From contig NZ_JBFRBH010000001.1 of NCBI RefSeq assembly GCF_040932485.1, positions 2,964,212 through 3,028,211 on the forward strand: a DNA stretch of 64,000 nt. Reading direction: 5' to 3'. The notes under the pieces are model-generated. The model was not told where the DNA came from. It made no database searches and was given only the letters and a program-made list of their open reading frames with translations. Position 1 is the first letter of the stretch, and every line of letters begins with the position of its first letter. This document shows positions 24,361 through 33,805 of the stretch, piece by piece. The stretch comes from Gymnodinialimonas sp. 202GB13-11. GTDB taxonomy: Bacteria; Pseudomonadota; Alphaproteobacteria; Rhodobacterales; Rhodobacteraceae. A program made the translations under genes and the position numbers.

Positions 24361-24379
24361 GGTTTGGAAGGTTTGGTCG

Positions 24380-24455
24380 TGGCAGGGGCGGAGAGACTCG
24401 AACTCCCGACCGTCGGATTTGGAATCCGGTGCTCTACCAACTGAGCTACACCCCT
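24380..24455 (-). tRNA. trnW: tRNA-Trp (CCA anticodon)
   Basis: The 76-nt minus-strand sequence folds as a cloverleaf: acceptor AGGGGTG pairs with the 3' arm, D-arm GCTCAGTTGGTAGAGC, anticodon loop TTCCAAA with CCA at 34-36, T-arm GGGAGTTCGAGTCTC, and an encoded 3' CCA. The last anticodon-stem pair (27-43) is C-A. It occupies the usual tRNA-Trp place between tuf and secE, although several protein genes now separate it from both. Confidence 0.95.
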
Positions 24456-24468
24456 ACGACCACGCGAG

Positions 24469-24497
24469 GGCTTAGGATGATTTCAAAACCGTGTCCA
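24469..24497 (-). promoter_or_regulatory. Possible promoter of tRNA-Trp
   Basis: On the minus strand TGGACA (24492-24497), a 17-bp spacer and TAAGCC (24469-24474) lie about 14 bp upstream of the mature tRNA 5' end. The -10 match is weak, so this is tentative. Confidence 0.35.
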
Positions 24498-24582
24498 GAC
24501 GTGAGCTACGGAAATCCCCACCGTGGATTAGCATAAGGATGTGATAAACCTGATTCATGACCCCTTCTGGAGACCCCTAACC

Positions 24583-24852
24583 ATGCGTTCCCTTATTCTG
24601 ACCCTCTCCCTTGCCATGGCCCTGCCGATGATCCCGTCCATCGCGTCGGCCGACAGCCATTCGTGCAACCAACTGCGCCAGACAATCTTCAACCAGGCCC
24701 CCGCGACCACGCGCAACCTGCCCTACGGCGCGCTGACCTGCGCAGGCGTCAGCGAAATCCATCTGCTGATCATCCGTCGCGCCACTTATTCCGGCACCCA
24801 GCTGGAATCACGCATCGAAGCCGTGTTTCGCGGCGAAGGCCTGATCCGCTAA
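24583..24852 (+). CDS. Small unknown exported protein
   Basis: This 89-aa protein has a signal peptide (MRSLILTLSLAMALPMIPSI, cleavage near ASA at residue 24) and a mature part of about 65 residues with two cysteines (HSCNQLR and LTCAGVSE) that could form a disulphide. The start at 24583 has a GGAG site 10 nt upstream; an in-frame GTG at 24541 is less suitable. A terminator follows at 24908. The family is not recognised. Confidence 0.65.
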   Translation: MRSLILTLSLAMALPMIPSIASADSHSCNQLRQTIFNQAPATTRNLPYGALTCAGVSEIHLLIIRRATYSGTQLESRIEAVFRGEGLIR

Positions 24853-24907
24853 CCGGCCTCACACGCCTGTGACCAATAAATAAATCGTATTTTATCAATG
24901 CGTTAAT

Positions 24908-24935
24908 GGCGATCCAGTGGCGGGTCGCCCTTTTT
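24908..24935 (+). terminator. Intrinsic terminator after the small exported protein gene
   Basis: GGCGATCC (24908-24915) pairs with GGGTCGCC (24922-24929) as an 8-bp stem with one G-U pair and a 6-nt loop, followed by CTTTTTC. It lies 56 bp past the stop codon. Confidence 0.8.
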
Positions 24936-25020
24936 CTTGGAACTCCGGACGGGGGCTTTGCGTCGTCTCCCCGACCGCCGCGAAGACGTGGTGGAAACGG
25001 AAAAATGAAGGAGAATTCCT

Positions 25021-25647
25021 ATGAAACGCCTGATGCTTGCCACAACCGCAGCCCTTGCTATCGCTGCCCCCGTCGCAGCTCAGACGAGCGCCGAAGCACG
25101 CGTCGAAAGTGAGTTGATGACGATGGGCTATGATGCAGCCACCATCGACATGCTAACCGATGCACAGGTGACCGAGCTGTTTGTCGCCATCTCTTCGGAA
25201 GATGAAAGCGCCGTGATGGAACTGCTGCGCGGCTATGAAGCCACGCAAAGCGATGGTCCCGATTTCCTCTACGACACGGCACGTGACGATGACACACGCG
25301 CCATCGTGGTGGAAGCTCTTGCCGAAAACGGCATGGCGCCGGGTGTCGCAGACCTTCTGTCGGACGGTGAATATACCGAGCTCTACCTGGCTGCATCTGG
25401 TGAAGACCAGACCGCCGTTGAGCAGGTCATCGCCAGCTTCGATTTCGGCAAAAACGACGATGGCGTGATGGAAATCGCGCAGTCGAGCGCCGAACGCCGC
25501 GTGATGTCTGCCCTCGAAGCCCGTGGTTACACGAGCGCCGAGCTGGCCGAAATCGAAGGCGCAGAGGTGACTGAGATCTTTATCGCAATGGTCTCCGGTG
25601 ATGAAACCGAGATCGACAATGCGATCGAAAGCGCCCTGAACTCGTAA
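25021..25647 (+). CDS. Exported protein with three internal helical repeats
   Basis: This 208-aa acidic protein has a signal peptide ending near AQT (residue 22) and a strong ribosome-binding site (AAGGAG, 8 nt upstream). The mature part contains three related units at about 28-72, 96-141 and 161-206. Each has a helix ending in Gly, a variable loop, then TE(L/I)(F/Y)xA and an S-x-(E/D)-(D/E) turn followed by a second helix. The TE pairs are at 51, 119 and 184. It ends with a terminator and is transcribed alone. The family is not recognised; a periplasmic binding or scaffold role is possible. Confidence 0.75.
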   Translation: MKRLMLATTAALAIAAPVAAQTSAEARVESELMTMGYDAATIDMLTDAQVTELFVAISSEDESAVMELLRGYEATQSDGPDFLYDTARDDDTRAIVVEALAENGMAPGVADLLSDGEYTELYLAASGEDQTAVEQVIASFDFGKNDDGVMEIAQSSAERRVMSALEARGYTSAELAEIEGAEVTEIFIAMVSGDETEIDNAIESALNS

Positions 25648-25668
25648 GAGCGTACTGGTCCGAACTGC

Positions 25669-25695
25669 AGCCCGGGGGAAACCCCGGGCTTTTTT
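25669..25695 (+). terminator. Intrinsic terminator after the repeat protein gene
   Basis: AGCCCGGGG (25669-25677) pairs with CCCCGGGCT (25682-25690) as a 9-bp stem with a GAAA-like 4-nt loop, followed by TTTTTT. It lies 22 bp past the stop codon. Confidence 0.9.
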
Positions 25696-25708
25696 CGTTG
25701 CAGCGGCC

Positions 25709-26395
25709 CTATGACCCGCCGCTGTCTATCGGCCCACTATCAAGCTTCGCATCCCGCGCCGCCTGTTGCTTCGCGGCCCGGCGCCGGCGCCAGCCTACGA
25801 ACTTCAAAACCGTTACAAGGCCAAGCACGCCGGTCAGACCCCATGCGATCAGCACAACAATCCGATTGCCAGCGACCCAATCCGTCAGCGCCGCGTCGCG
25901 CTCCCCTTCCAGAAATTCCGCCATCAAGATCGGCCCTTGGGGGAAATTCGGGTCCTCTTCGCTCAGAAACGCGATCAGATCGTCCCGGTATGAGGTCGAA
26001 TTGGTCAAAAGCCCGCGCACGACGCGGTTCTCCCAATCCTGCTCCAGCAACAACGCTTCGCGCTCGAACATCGTCTCCTCGAACGTCGCGGCGGTGAAGG
26101 CGATATAGACCGGCGGGGTGGAGAAGGACTCGATCACCAGGAACGAACGGCCACTGCGCCCCGCGTCGACCACGCCCACGTAATAACCTGCGAAATCACG
26201 CACCGCGAATTCGGAAAAGGGCGGATGGTCCGGCGCGTCAGGCAGCTCGCTCAACAAGATCGTCTCAGGTGGAGAGGCCAAAGCAGCGTCCAGATCGGCA
26301 CGATCCGCGAGATAATCGCGGGTCATGCTGACGGCGACAGCCCCGAAGAGAAGCCCGGCGAGAAGGAAGACCCACCATGGAAGAAACCTCAACAT
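25709..26395 (-). CDS. Unknown protein with two membrane segments
   Basis: This 228-aa protein has a membrane segment at residues 5-23 and a second near 175-198, with about 150 residues between that should lie in the periplasm. The C-terminal tail is basic then hydrophilic (GWRRRRAAKQQAARDAK), fitting a cytoplasmic end. The family is not recognised. It is convergent with the repeat protein gene. The 341-bp region upstream, toward tuf, carries repeats and hairpins only. Confidence 0.7.
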   Translation of the reverse strand: MLRFLPWWVFLLAGLLFGAVAVSMTRDYLADRADLDAALASPPETILLSELPDAPDHPPFSEFAVRDFAGYYVGVVDAGRSGRSFLVIESFSTPPVYIAFTAATFEETMFEREALLLEQDWENRVVRGLLTNSTSYRDDLIAFLSEEDPNFPQGPILMAEFLEGERDAALTDWVAGNRIVVLIAWGLTGVLGLVTVLKFVGWRRRRAAKQQAARDAKLDSGPIDSGGS

Positions 26396-26736
26396 CTCAC
26401 TCTCCTGAACGTCGCTTTGCTCAACGCACCCGAACGGATTGAGGCGCGAAGCACAAGGGGGCGGGCGAAGAGAAGAGCGTCAAACCGTAGACCGGGCTTC
26501 AGCCCGGCGCACCGATGCGTGATGACCTGAATGCGCTTTCAGTAAGGCGGCACTTGTCCCGCGGTCCCCCCGATCATGGTTAAGCGTTCGTTACCAATAT
26601 CGGGTTTTTCGTTTTGGATCAGAGGGATGACCCCTCTGCTCACGCGTGAGCAGCCATGGCCCGGACGCAAAAAGGCCCCGCCGGTGGGGCGGGGCCTTTC
26701 TTTGGCTCGGAGCGGTGGGGTTAGCCACCCATCCGA
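26396..26736. other. Intergenic region with hairpins, no gene seen
   Basis: No convincing coding frame is present. Reading upward: a perfect hairpin CCGGGC-TTCA-GCCCGG (26492-26507), which resembles short REP-type repeats; a 6-bp hairpin AGAGGG/CCCTCT (26621-26637); an overlapping 18-bp perfect palindrome centred on ACGCGT (26636-26653); then the tuf terminator (26669-26699). Confidence 0.6.
26669..26699 (-). terminator. tuf: Intrinsic terminator after tuf copy 2
   Basis: A perfect 12-bp stem (26671-26682 with 26688-26699, arm AAAGGCCCCGCC) with a 5-nt loop is followed on the minus strand by a five-T run. It lies 37 bp beyond the tuf stop codon. Confidence 0.9.
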
Positions 26737-27912
<1,176 letters not shown>

Positions 27913-27980
27913 GCGTTGGCACCCCATAAGTTAGGGGCCTTGCACCGGGGAGCGGTGAAGGCCCGTTTTGCATTGCGCGC

Positions 27981-28009
27981 CACCTATTCGGGCGGCGCGG
28001 AAAAATCAA
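27981..28009 (-). promoter_or_regulatory. Candidate promoter of tuf copy 2
   Basis: On the minus strand TTGATT (28004-28009), a 17-bp spacer and TAGGTG (27981-27986) give a start point about 60 nt before the tuf ATG. The -10 box is poor, but no better pair lies in the 122-bp gap. Confidence 0.4.
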
Positions 28010-28034
28010 GTCATGTTGGTGGTCAGGCTGTCGA

Positions 28035-28682
28035 TCAGTTGCCCAATGCGGCTTCATCCACAGCCTCTTCGACTGCGGCGGCTTCCTCGGCGGCCTCAGC
28101 CAGCGCTTCCACGCTGCCAAGTGCTTCGGCGGCTTCTGCATCGGAAATGTTGAACCATTCCGGGTTCTCCAGCATGAACAACTGCACGCGGCGCGCGGCG
28201 TTGCGGGCCAGAATCGCCATCTGTTCGTTGCGATTGCGCGCAATGCCGGAGCCGACCAAGAGCGTCTCAGGTGAGGCGCCTTCGAAGACGATGATCTGCT
28301 CAGGCTCTTCATGCAGCTTCCGACCGAGTGCGTCGTCCCAGATGTTCACGGACAAAACCAGCACCGAACGCGGGCTCAACACAATCGGAATGCCCGGAGG
28401 GGCCAGCGAATAGCCATCAACTGCAATACCGATGTGATACAGTCGGTCGCCTTCATACCCGCCGAAACGGCGATCGATTTCGGCCACCAAGATTTCTTCC
28501 CACTCTTCCGGCGTCGCATTCCGCGACGGGGGAACCTGCTGCATGTTGTCTGCGACCACGATGTTGTGGGCGAGGCGGAAGTCACCCATCGGGGGCAATT
28601 CTTCATCAAGCGGATCACCTGCGGCACAGGCCATAAGGGCGAGGGCTGGGGCAAGCGCGGCGAAGCGGGCTAGTCGAAGCAT
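28035..28682 (-). CDS. Putative lipoprotein
   Basis: This 215-aa protein begins with a lipoprotein signal peptide; the lipobox LMAC places the acylated Cys at residue 19. The mature part is alpha-beta (VVADNMQQVPPSRNATPEEW, then VLVLSVNIWDDALGRK) and ends in an Ala/Glu-rich helical tail of about 40 residues. It resembles Rhodobacterales lipoproteins of unknown role. A second lipoprotein gene lies 194 bp upstream on the same strand; tuf follows on the same strand after 122 bp. Confidence 0.75.
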   Translation of the reverse strand: MLRLARFAALAPALALMACAAGDPLDEELPPMGDFRLAHNIVVADNMQQVPPSRNATPEEWEEILVAEIDRRFGGYEGDRLYHIGIAVDGYSLAPPGIPIVLSPRSVLVLSVNIWDDALGRKLHEEPEQIIVFEGASPETLLVGSGIARNRNEQMAILARNAARRVQLFMLENPEWFNISDAEAAEALGSVEALAEAAEEAAAVEEAVDEAALGN

Positions 28683-28876
28683 CTTGCGGACTCCTGAAAT
28701 CAGCGTTTGAGGGAAGGTAAGGAAGGCAGGGGCGCGGGTAAAGGGGCGTTGAAAAGACTGGCGCGACTGCTGCGCGACACGTGGCCTGTGAGCGCCTAAA
28801 TCGTTATTTTATAATGATTTTAGCACTCGGCACCCTCGCGCTTTAAAGGTTCTTTCCAATATCTCAGCAAGTGCGC

Positions 28877-29548
28877 TCAACGGACGCGGTCCGTGAATGA
28901 TGCGACGCAAGCCTGTGCGAGCACGCCCATTTGGCGCGAGACGAACCCATTTGGTGCGGCCTCAACCTCGGCGCGGCGTGTACGGGTGTTCTCGCGGCAT
29001 GTGGAGCGGGCTAAGACCTCGCCGGTGCTCACATCAATGAGAGAGAGGGTGGAGGTCAGCGCAACGACGACGCGGTTTCCGCCGACCTGGGTGGCGGCCC
29101 CGCTGCCGTAGATGCGCATTTCTGTCCCGCTGACCTCGACCACTACGCCGGATAGGCCCGCAGCGCGCGCGCGCGCCGCCGCGTCGCCTGATCCGGTTCC
29201 GAGTGTGCGGCCCGAGGATGCATTTGCGCCCGCGGCCAATGCTTGCTGTGCTGCACCAGCCAGTTGACGGGCGGGGTCGGTGGAAGGATTGGGCAATTGT
29301 TCCGCCAAGCGCTGCACGGCGGAGTTGGCTTGGGCAAGATCACCCAGACCACTTCCCAAAGCGATAGCTGGATCGGCGGAGACAAAGGTAGAGCCCCCTT
29401 GTGAGCGGCTATAGCCGGTTTGCCCTGTTACAACGGTGTGAACCGCACCACCCGCGAACGTTCCCCCAGAAACGTCAGAGGACGTTGGCGCACAGGCCGA
29501 AAGAAGCAAAACCGCAGCGAATGTAATGATCAAATGCAGGCGCAGCAT
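28877..29548 (-). CDS. Putative lipoprotein (second of a pair)
   Basis: This 223-aa protein has a lipoprotein signal; LLLSAC puts the acylated Cys near residue 19. A Gly/Ser/Ala-rich low-complexity middle (about 25-125) precedes a compact C-terminal domain with EVSGTEMRIYGSG and STGEVLARSTCR. The start at 29548 was chosen to place the signal at the N-terminus. Its layout is like CsgG/curli-type outer-membrane lipoproteins of unknown role, but that is a weak resemblance. It lies between parC and another lipoprotein gene. Confidence 0.7.
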   Translation of the reverse strand: MLRLHLIITFAAVLLLSACAPTSSDVSGGTFAGGAVHTVVTGQTGYSRSQGGSTFVSADPAIALGSGLGDLAQANSAVQRLAEQLPNPSTDPARQLAGAAQQALAAGANASSGRTLGTGSGDAAARARAAGLSGVVVEVSGTEMRIYGSGAATQVGGNRVVVALTSTLSLIDVSTGEVLARSTCRENTRTRRAEVEAAPNGFVSRQMGVLAQACVASFTDRVR

Positions 29549-29605
29549 AGCATTGCTTCCTTGTCTGTATTTCTGGGCGTGAAACACCGTTTACCAATTT
29601 AGGGT

Positions 29606-31909
29606 CTATGTGAACCGATTGTCCCGCGGAAACCCGCGCGGGGCCATGCGACCGGCGGAAGCGCGCTTTGCACTCCATTCGGCCAGTTCAGTCTCGGTCC
29701 GGGTGCGGCCCGCCGGATCCAGCCATGTGAGACCCTCTGCCAGATTGAAGGTGCGCGCGTCGCTGAGGCCCCCATCCTTGAACTTCTGCAGGCGCACGCC
29801 TTTCCCGCGTCCCATCTCGGGCAGTTCTTCCAGCGGGAAGATCAGTAATTTGCGATTCTCGCCTACGGTCGTCACATGGGTGTCGCCTTCGGCAATGGCG
29901 CGGCAGACAAGGGCGGTGACACCGTCCTTCACGTTCAGCACCTGTTTACCTGAGCGGGTTTGGGCGAGGATTTCTTCCTCAGCCACCACAAAGCCGTCGC
30001 CCGCACTGGACGCCATAAGGCGCTTGGTGCCAGGGGTGTGGGTGAACAGATCGACGATCTGCACCTCGTTCGGCAGGTCAACCATCAGGCGCACAGGCTC
30101 ACCCAATCCGCGCCCACCGGGCAGGCCACTTGCACCCAGAGTGTAGACGCGTCCTTGGCTGCCGAGGATCAGGAGTTTGTCCGTGGTCTGTGCGTGGAAG
30201 GCGAAACGCGGGCCATCGCCATCGCGGAACTTCATTTCGCCCGACAGGTCCACATGGCCCTTCATCGCCCGAATCCAGCCCATCTGAGAACAGACGACGG
30301 TGATCGGCTCTTTCTCGATCATCGCCTCAAGGGGCACGTCTTCGACTTCGCCCGCTTCCGCAAAGATCGTACGGCGTGCGCCACCTTCGACCTTGGCACC
30401 GAACTTTCCACGAACTTCGCGCAGCTCTTCAGCGATCTTGTTCCATTGCAAACCTTCTTCGGCCAGCAGGTCGTCCAGATCGGCACGCTCTTCCATCAGG
30501 CGGTCGCGTTCGGCCTGAAGCTCCATCTCTTCCAGACGGCGCAAGGAGCGCAGGCGCATGTTGAGGATGGCCTCGGCCTGCACCTCGGTCAATTCGCCCT
30601 CACCCTCAGCGGGGCTGCGATAGTCGGCCTCGGACGTGGCGCGGACGAAATCCTGATCCCAGGTTTCGCGCATCAACGCGGCCTTGGGGGCATCATCGTA
30701 GCGGATAATGTCGATCACGCGATCGAGGTTGAGGAAGGCGATCAGGAAGCCTTCAAGGACCTCAAGCCGATGGTCGATCTGCGCCATGCGGTGTTTGGAG
30801 CGGCGGATCAGCACGACGCGGCGGTGATCGAGGAAGGCGCGCAGAACCTCTTTCAGCGAACAAACCTTGGGCGTGCGTCCGTCGATCAGCACGTTCATGT
30901 TGAGGCTGAAGCGGTTTTCCAGATCGGATTGTCGGAACAGCGTCCCCATCAGGACTTCGGGATCGACCGTCTTGGCGCGGGGCTCCAGTACGATGCGGAT
31001 GTCATCGGCGGATTCATCCCGCACATCGGCGAGGATCGGAACTTTCTTCAGCTGGATCAGCTCAGCCAGTTTCTCGATCAGCTTAGACTTCTGCACCTGG
31101 TAAGGAATTTCGGTGACAACGATCTGCCATTGCCCGCGACCCAGGTCTTCGATCTCGTACCTCGCACGAACACGGAAGCCGCCTTTGCCTGTGCGATAGG
31201 TCTCGGCGATGGATTCCGGCGGCTCAACAATCACGCCACCGGTCGGGAAGTCGGGGCCCTGCACATAGTTCAGCAGCGTGTCATCGCGGGCATCGGGCGT
31301 TTTGATCAGGTGCAGGCAGGCGGCGATCAACTCGTCGAGGTTGTGGGGCGGTATATTCGTCGCCATGCCCACGGCAATCCCGGAGGACCCATTGGCCAGC
31401 AGGTTTGGCACCTGCGCAGGCAGAACCTCAGGCTCCGTCAGGGTACCATCGTAATTGTCACGGAAATTGACGGCGTCCTCGGACAAACCCTCAAGCAGCG
31501 CTTCGGCCATCGGCGTCATGCGCGCTTCGGTGTAGCGGGAGGCAGCCGGGTTATCGCCGTCGATGTTTCCGAAGTTTCCCTGCCCATCGACGAGCGGATA
31601 GCGGATCACGAAATCCTGCGCCAAACGCGCCATCGCATCGTAGATCGCGGCATCGCCGTGCGGGTGGTAATTGCCCATTACGTCGCCGGAGATTTTGGCC
31701 GATTTGCGGAAACCACCGTTTGAGGCCAACCGCAATTCACGCATCGCATAGAGAATCCGGCGATGAACCGGCTTCAGCCCATCGCGCGCGTCCGGAAGGG
31801 CGCGGTGCATGATCGTCGACAGGGCGTATTGCAGGTAGCGCGAGCCAATTGCACGGCTCAGCGATTCCTGTTCCTGCCGGTCATCTTGTGTGTCGTTATC
31901 ACTGCTCAT
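29606..31909 (-). CDS. parC: DNA topoisomerase IV subunit A
   Basis: This 767-aa subunit cuts and passes DNA to unlink daughter chromosomes. The catalytic tyrosine is Tyr126 in AASRYTEARMTP, and a winged-helix part holds YHPHGDAAIYDAMAR (81-95). The C-terminal beta-pinwheel begins near residue 510. Length, and the lack of a canonical GyrA box, fit ParC rather than GyrA. Ala87 stands where E. coli ParC has Ser80, and Asp91 where it has Glu84. It is transcribed away from the SH3 gene. Confidence 0.93.
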   Translation of the reverse strand: MSSDNDTQDDRQEQESLSRAIGSRYLQYALSTIMHRALPDARDGLKPVHRRILYAMRELRLASNGGFRKSAKISGDVMGNYHPHGDAAIYDAMARLAQDFVIRYPLVDGQGNFGNIDGDNPAASRYTEARMTPMAEALLEGLSEDAVNFRDNYDGTLTEPEVLPAQVPNLLANGSSGIAVGMATNIPPHNLDELIAACLHLIKTPDARDDTLLNYVQGPDFPTGGVIVEPPESIAETYRTGKGGFRVRARYEIEDLGRGQWQIVVTEIPYQVQKSKLIEKLAELIQLKKVPILADVRDESADDIRIVLEPRAKTVDPEVLMGTLFRQSDLENRFSLNMNVLIDGRTPKVCSLKEVLRAFLDHRRVVLIRRSKHRMAQIDHRLEVLEGFLIAFLNLDRVIDIIRYDDAPKAALMRETWDQDFVRATSEADYRSPAEGEGELTEVQAEAILNMRLRSLRRLEEMELQAERDRLMEERADLDDLLAEEGLQWNKIAEELREVRGKFGAKVEGGARRTIFAEAGEVEDVPLEAMIEKEPITVVCSQMGWIRAMKGHVDLSGEMKFRDGDGPRFAFHAQTTDKLLILGSQGRVYTLGASGLPGGRGLGEPVRLMVDLPNEVQIVDLFTHTPGTKRLMASSAGDGFVVAEEEILAQTRSGKQVLNVKDGVTALVCRAIAEGDTHVTTVGENRKLLIFPLEELPEMGRGKGVRLQKFKDGGLSDARTFNLAEGLTWLDPAGRTRTETELAEWSAKRASAGRMAPRGFPRDNRFT

Positions 31910-32014
31910 CTAGATCATGTGCATATCCTGCGGGCGCTTGCATCGGCAAGGGAACAAAGCCGCCCGATCAAGTTTTTCCCCCGAAGAATCACTATTTTCG
32001 AATCGGCAGAAGGC

Positions 32015-32023
32015 TTATCCACA
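32015..32023 (+). promoter_or_regulatory. Perfect DnaA box in the parC/SH3 gap
   Basis: TTATCCACA occurs at 32015-32023 in the 149-bp gap between parC and the SH3 gene, about 110 bp upstream of parC. It is a perfect consensus DnaA box. One such 9-mer could appear by chance in a window of this size. Confidence 0.4.
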
Positions 32024-32058
32024 GATTCTCCGGGGCAAATTGAAATGAGGGGCGCGGT

Positions 32059-32652
32059 ATGATCCGCATGACCGTCACGTTGATCGTGGCCATCTATATC
32101 GTTTTGATTGTAGTTCCGGGTGAGGACCACGGTGCGCAGGTCGAAGTGACTCGCAGCGAGGGACAGAATTGGCTCGTAGCAATAATCAGTGACGCACAGG
32201 CCGGTGCACAGCGCCCGCCCCGTGTCGCCCCGCCCGATGCGTCGCGCACGCTGCGGCATGAGTTGACCGACGATCTTCTGGAAACCGATGATGGCTATGC
32301 GCTTGAGCGCGCCGATGGCGAGTTGCTAGAGATCACTGCCGTGATCGACCCGGTTGATCTAATGCCTGATGATGGAAGCAGCGCCGTAGCTGCCGTGTCC
32401 GTCGTGGACCCCGGCGCCGTCGAGATTGCGCAGGCACAAGCACGGGCAGAGCGTGTCATCTGGCGCGTCACGGGCAACAACGTAAACTTCCGTGCGGGCC
32501 CCTCGACCAACACCGCCGTTCTGGCCGGACTGGTACGCGGGGATGAGGTTGAATTCCTCGCCGACGCGCCCGACGGGTGGGCGCATTTGCGCGTGCTCAG
32601 CAGCGGTTTGGAAGGGTACATGGCGGCGCGGTTCCTTGAACCCGTGAACTGA
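32059..32652 (+). CDS. SH3-domain protein with N-terminal anchor
   Basis: This 197-aa protein has an N-terminal hydrophobic segment (residues 4-20), a disordered middle, and a C-terminal bacterial SH3 (SH3_3) domain: WRVTGNNVNFRAGPSTNT, GDEVEFL, GWAHLRVLSSG and GYMAARFLEPV. Such domains often bind peptidoglycan or peptides in the periplasm. It is divergent from parC across a 149-bp gap that contains a perfect DnaA box. Confidence 0.85.
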   Translation: MIRMTVTLIVAIYIVLIVVPGEDHGAQVEVTRSEGQNWLVAIISDAQAGAQRPPRVAPPDASRTLRHELTDDLLETDDGYALERADGELLEITAVIDPVDLMPDDGSSAVAAVSVVDPGAVEIAQAQARAERVIWRVTGNNVNFRAGPSTNTAVLAGLVRGDEVEFLADAPDGWAHLRVLSSGLEGYMAARFLEPVN

Positions 32653-32712
32653 CTTGCGCGCCTTGCACGCTGTGCCTATCCCGTAAAGGCACGGAAAACG
32701 CGGGCAGGACCT

Positions 32713-33540
32713 TTGACAAAAAGCATATTGATTACAGGATCCTCCAGCGGGATCGGCTATGCAGCGGCCCACACATTGCAAGGGCGTGGCTGGCGCGTTT
32801 TCGCAAGTGTCCGCAAACCGGAAGACAAGGCCCGGCTGGAACAGGAAGGCTTTGAAAGTGTCCTTTTGAACTGTGCCGATACGACCAGCATCGACGGCGG
32901 GTTGGCCGAAGTGCTGGAACGCACTGGCGGAAGGCTGGACGCACTCTTCAACAATGCAGGCTTTGGGCTGCCGGGCGCTGTGGAAGACCTGCCCACCGAC
33001 GGTCTGCGCGAAACGTTTGAGACCAACGTCTTCGGCCTGCACCATCTGACCCGCGCCGTGATACCGACGATGCGCGCGCAAGGGCATGGGCGCATCGTGC
33101 AGCATTCGTCGGGCTTCGGACGCCACGTGATGAAATGGCGGGGGGCCTACAATGCCTCCAAACACGCGGTTGAGGGGCTGACGGACACTTTGCGTTTGGA
33201 AATGCGTGGCACGGGCATTTTCATCTCGACCCTCAACACGGGGCCGGTGACATCCAAGTTCCGCATCAACTCCATCCCGCATTTTGAGCGCTGGATTGAT
33301 TGGGAGAATTCAGCCGACCCGGACCGTTACAAGCGCGAGCTGTTCCATCACCTGTATGAAGACACCGGGCGCGCACCGTTTCAAAAGGAACCCGATGCCG
33401 TGGTGCGCCGGTTGATCCACGCCATCGAGTCGCCGAACCCGCGCCCGCGCTATCACATCACGGGCGCCACCCACATTGCCGAAGGCCTGCGCCGCTTTCT
33501 GCCGCAGCGCGCGCTGGACGCAATCGCGGCACGCCTCTAG
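32713..33540 (+). CDS. Short-chain dehydrogenase/reductase
   Basis: This 275-aa classical SDR has the NAD(P)-binding TGSSSGIGYA near residue 9, NNAGFG near 80, and the YNASKHA motif with the catalytic Tyr/Lys near 150. The start is TTG at 32713, with an AGGA-type site upstream; no in-frame ATG exists before the nucleotide-binding motif. The substrate is not known; relatives act on acyl-lipids, steroids or retinoids. It is followed after 52 bp by the HIG1 gene. Confidence 0.85.
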   Translation: MTKSILITGSSSGIGYAAAHTLQGRGWRVFASVRKPEDKARLEQEGFESVLLNCADTTSIDGGLAEVLERTGGRLDALFNNAGFGLPGAVEDLPTDGLRETFETNVFGLHHLTRAVIPTMRAQGHGRIVQHSSGFGRHVMKWRGAYNASKHAVEGLTDTLRLEMRGTGIFISTLNTGPVTSKFRINSIPHFERWIDWENSADPDRYKRELFHHLYEDTGRAPFQKEPDAVVRRLIHAIESPNPRPRYHITGATHIAEGLRRFLPQRALDAIAARL

Positions 33541-33592
33541 CCTTTTGCGCCTGAGCCGCTAGGTAGGGCGCGAGGTATCGAGCGGAGAGACC

Positions 33593-33802
33593 ATGACAGA
33601 CGACCCCCTACTGATTGCGGCACTGGTGGCTTGCGCCGCCGTGTTGATCATCCTGCTTCTGGGCATCAACTCGTTCCGTAAGGGCGGGCAAGAGGCATCG
33701 AAGGAATCCAACAAGTTCATGCGCTGGCGGCTTGCGGCGCAGTTTGTGGCGATCCTGCTTATCCTCGCCTTCGTTTATTTCCGTCGCCAATCGGGGGGCT
33801 GA
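33593..33802 (+). CDS. HIG1-domain twin-membrane-span protein
   Basis: This 69-aa protein has two membrane segments (about 8-26 and 47-63) joined by the basic loop RKGGQEASKESNKFMRWR, which fits the HIG1 domain. HIG1 proteins associate with cytochrome oxidase in bacteria and mitochondria. It ends 3 bp before the cobalamin adenosyltransferase gene, an arrangement seen in many alphaproteobacteria. Its own function in bacteria is not well known. Confidence 0.8.
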   Translation: MTDDPLLIAALVACAAVLIILLLGINSFRKGGQEASKESNKFMRWRLAAQFVAILLILAFVYFRRQSGG

Positions 33803-33805
33803 TCC

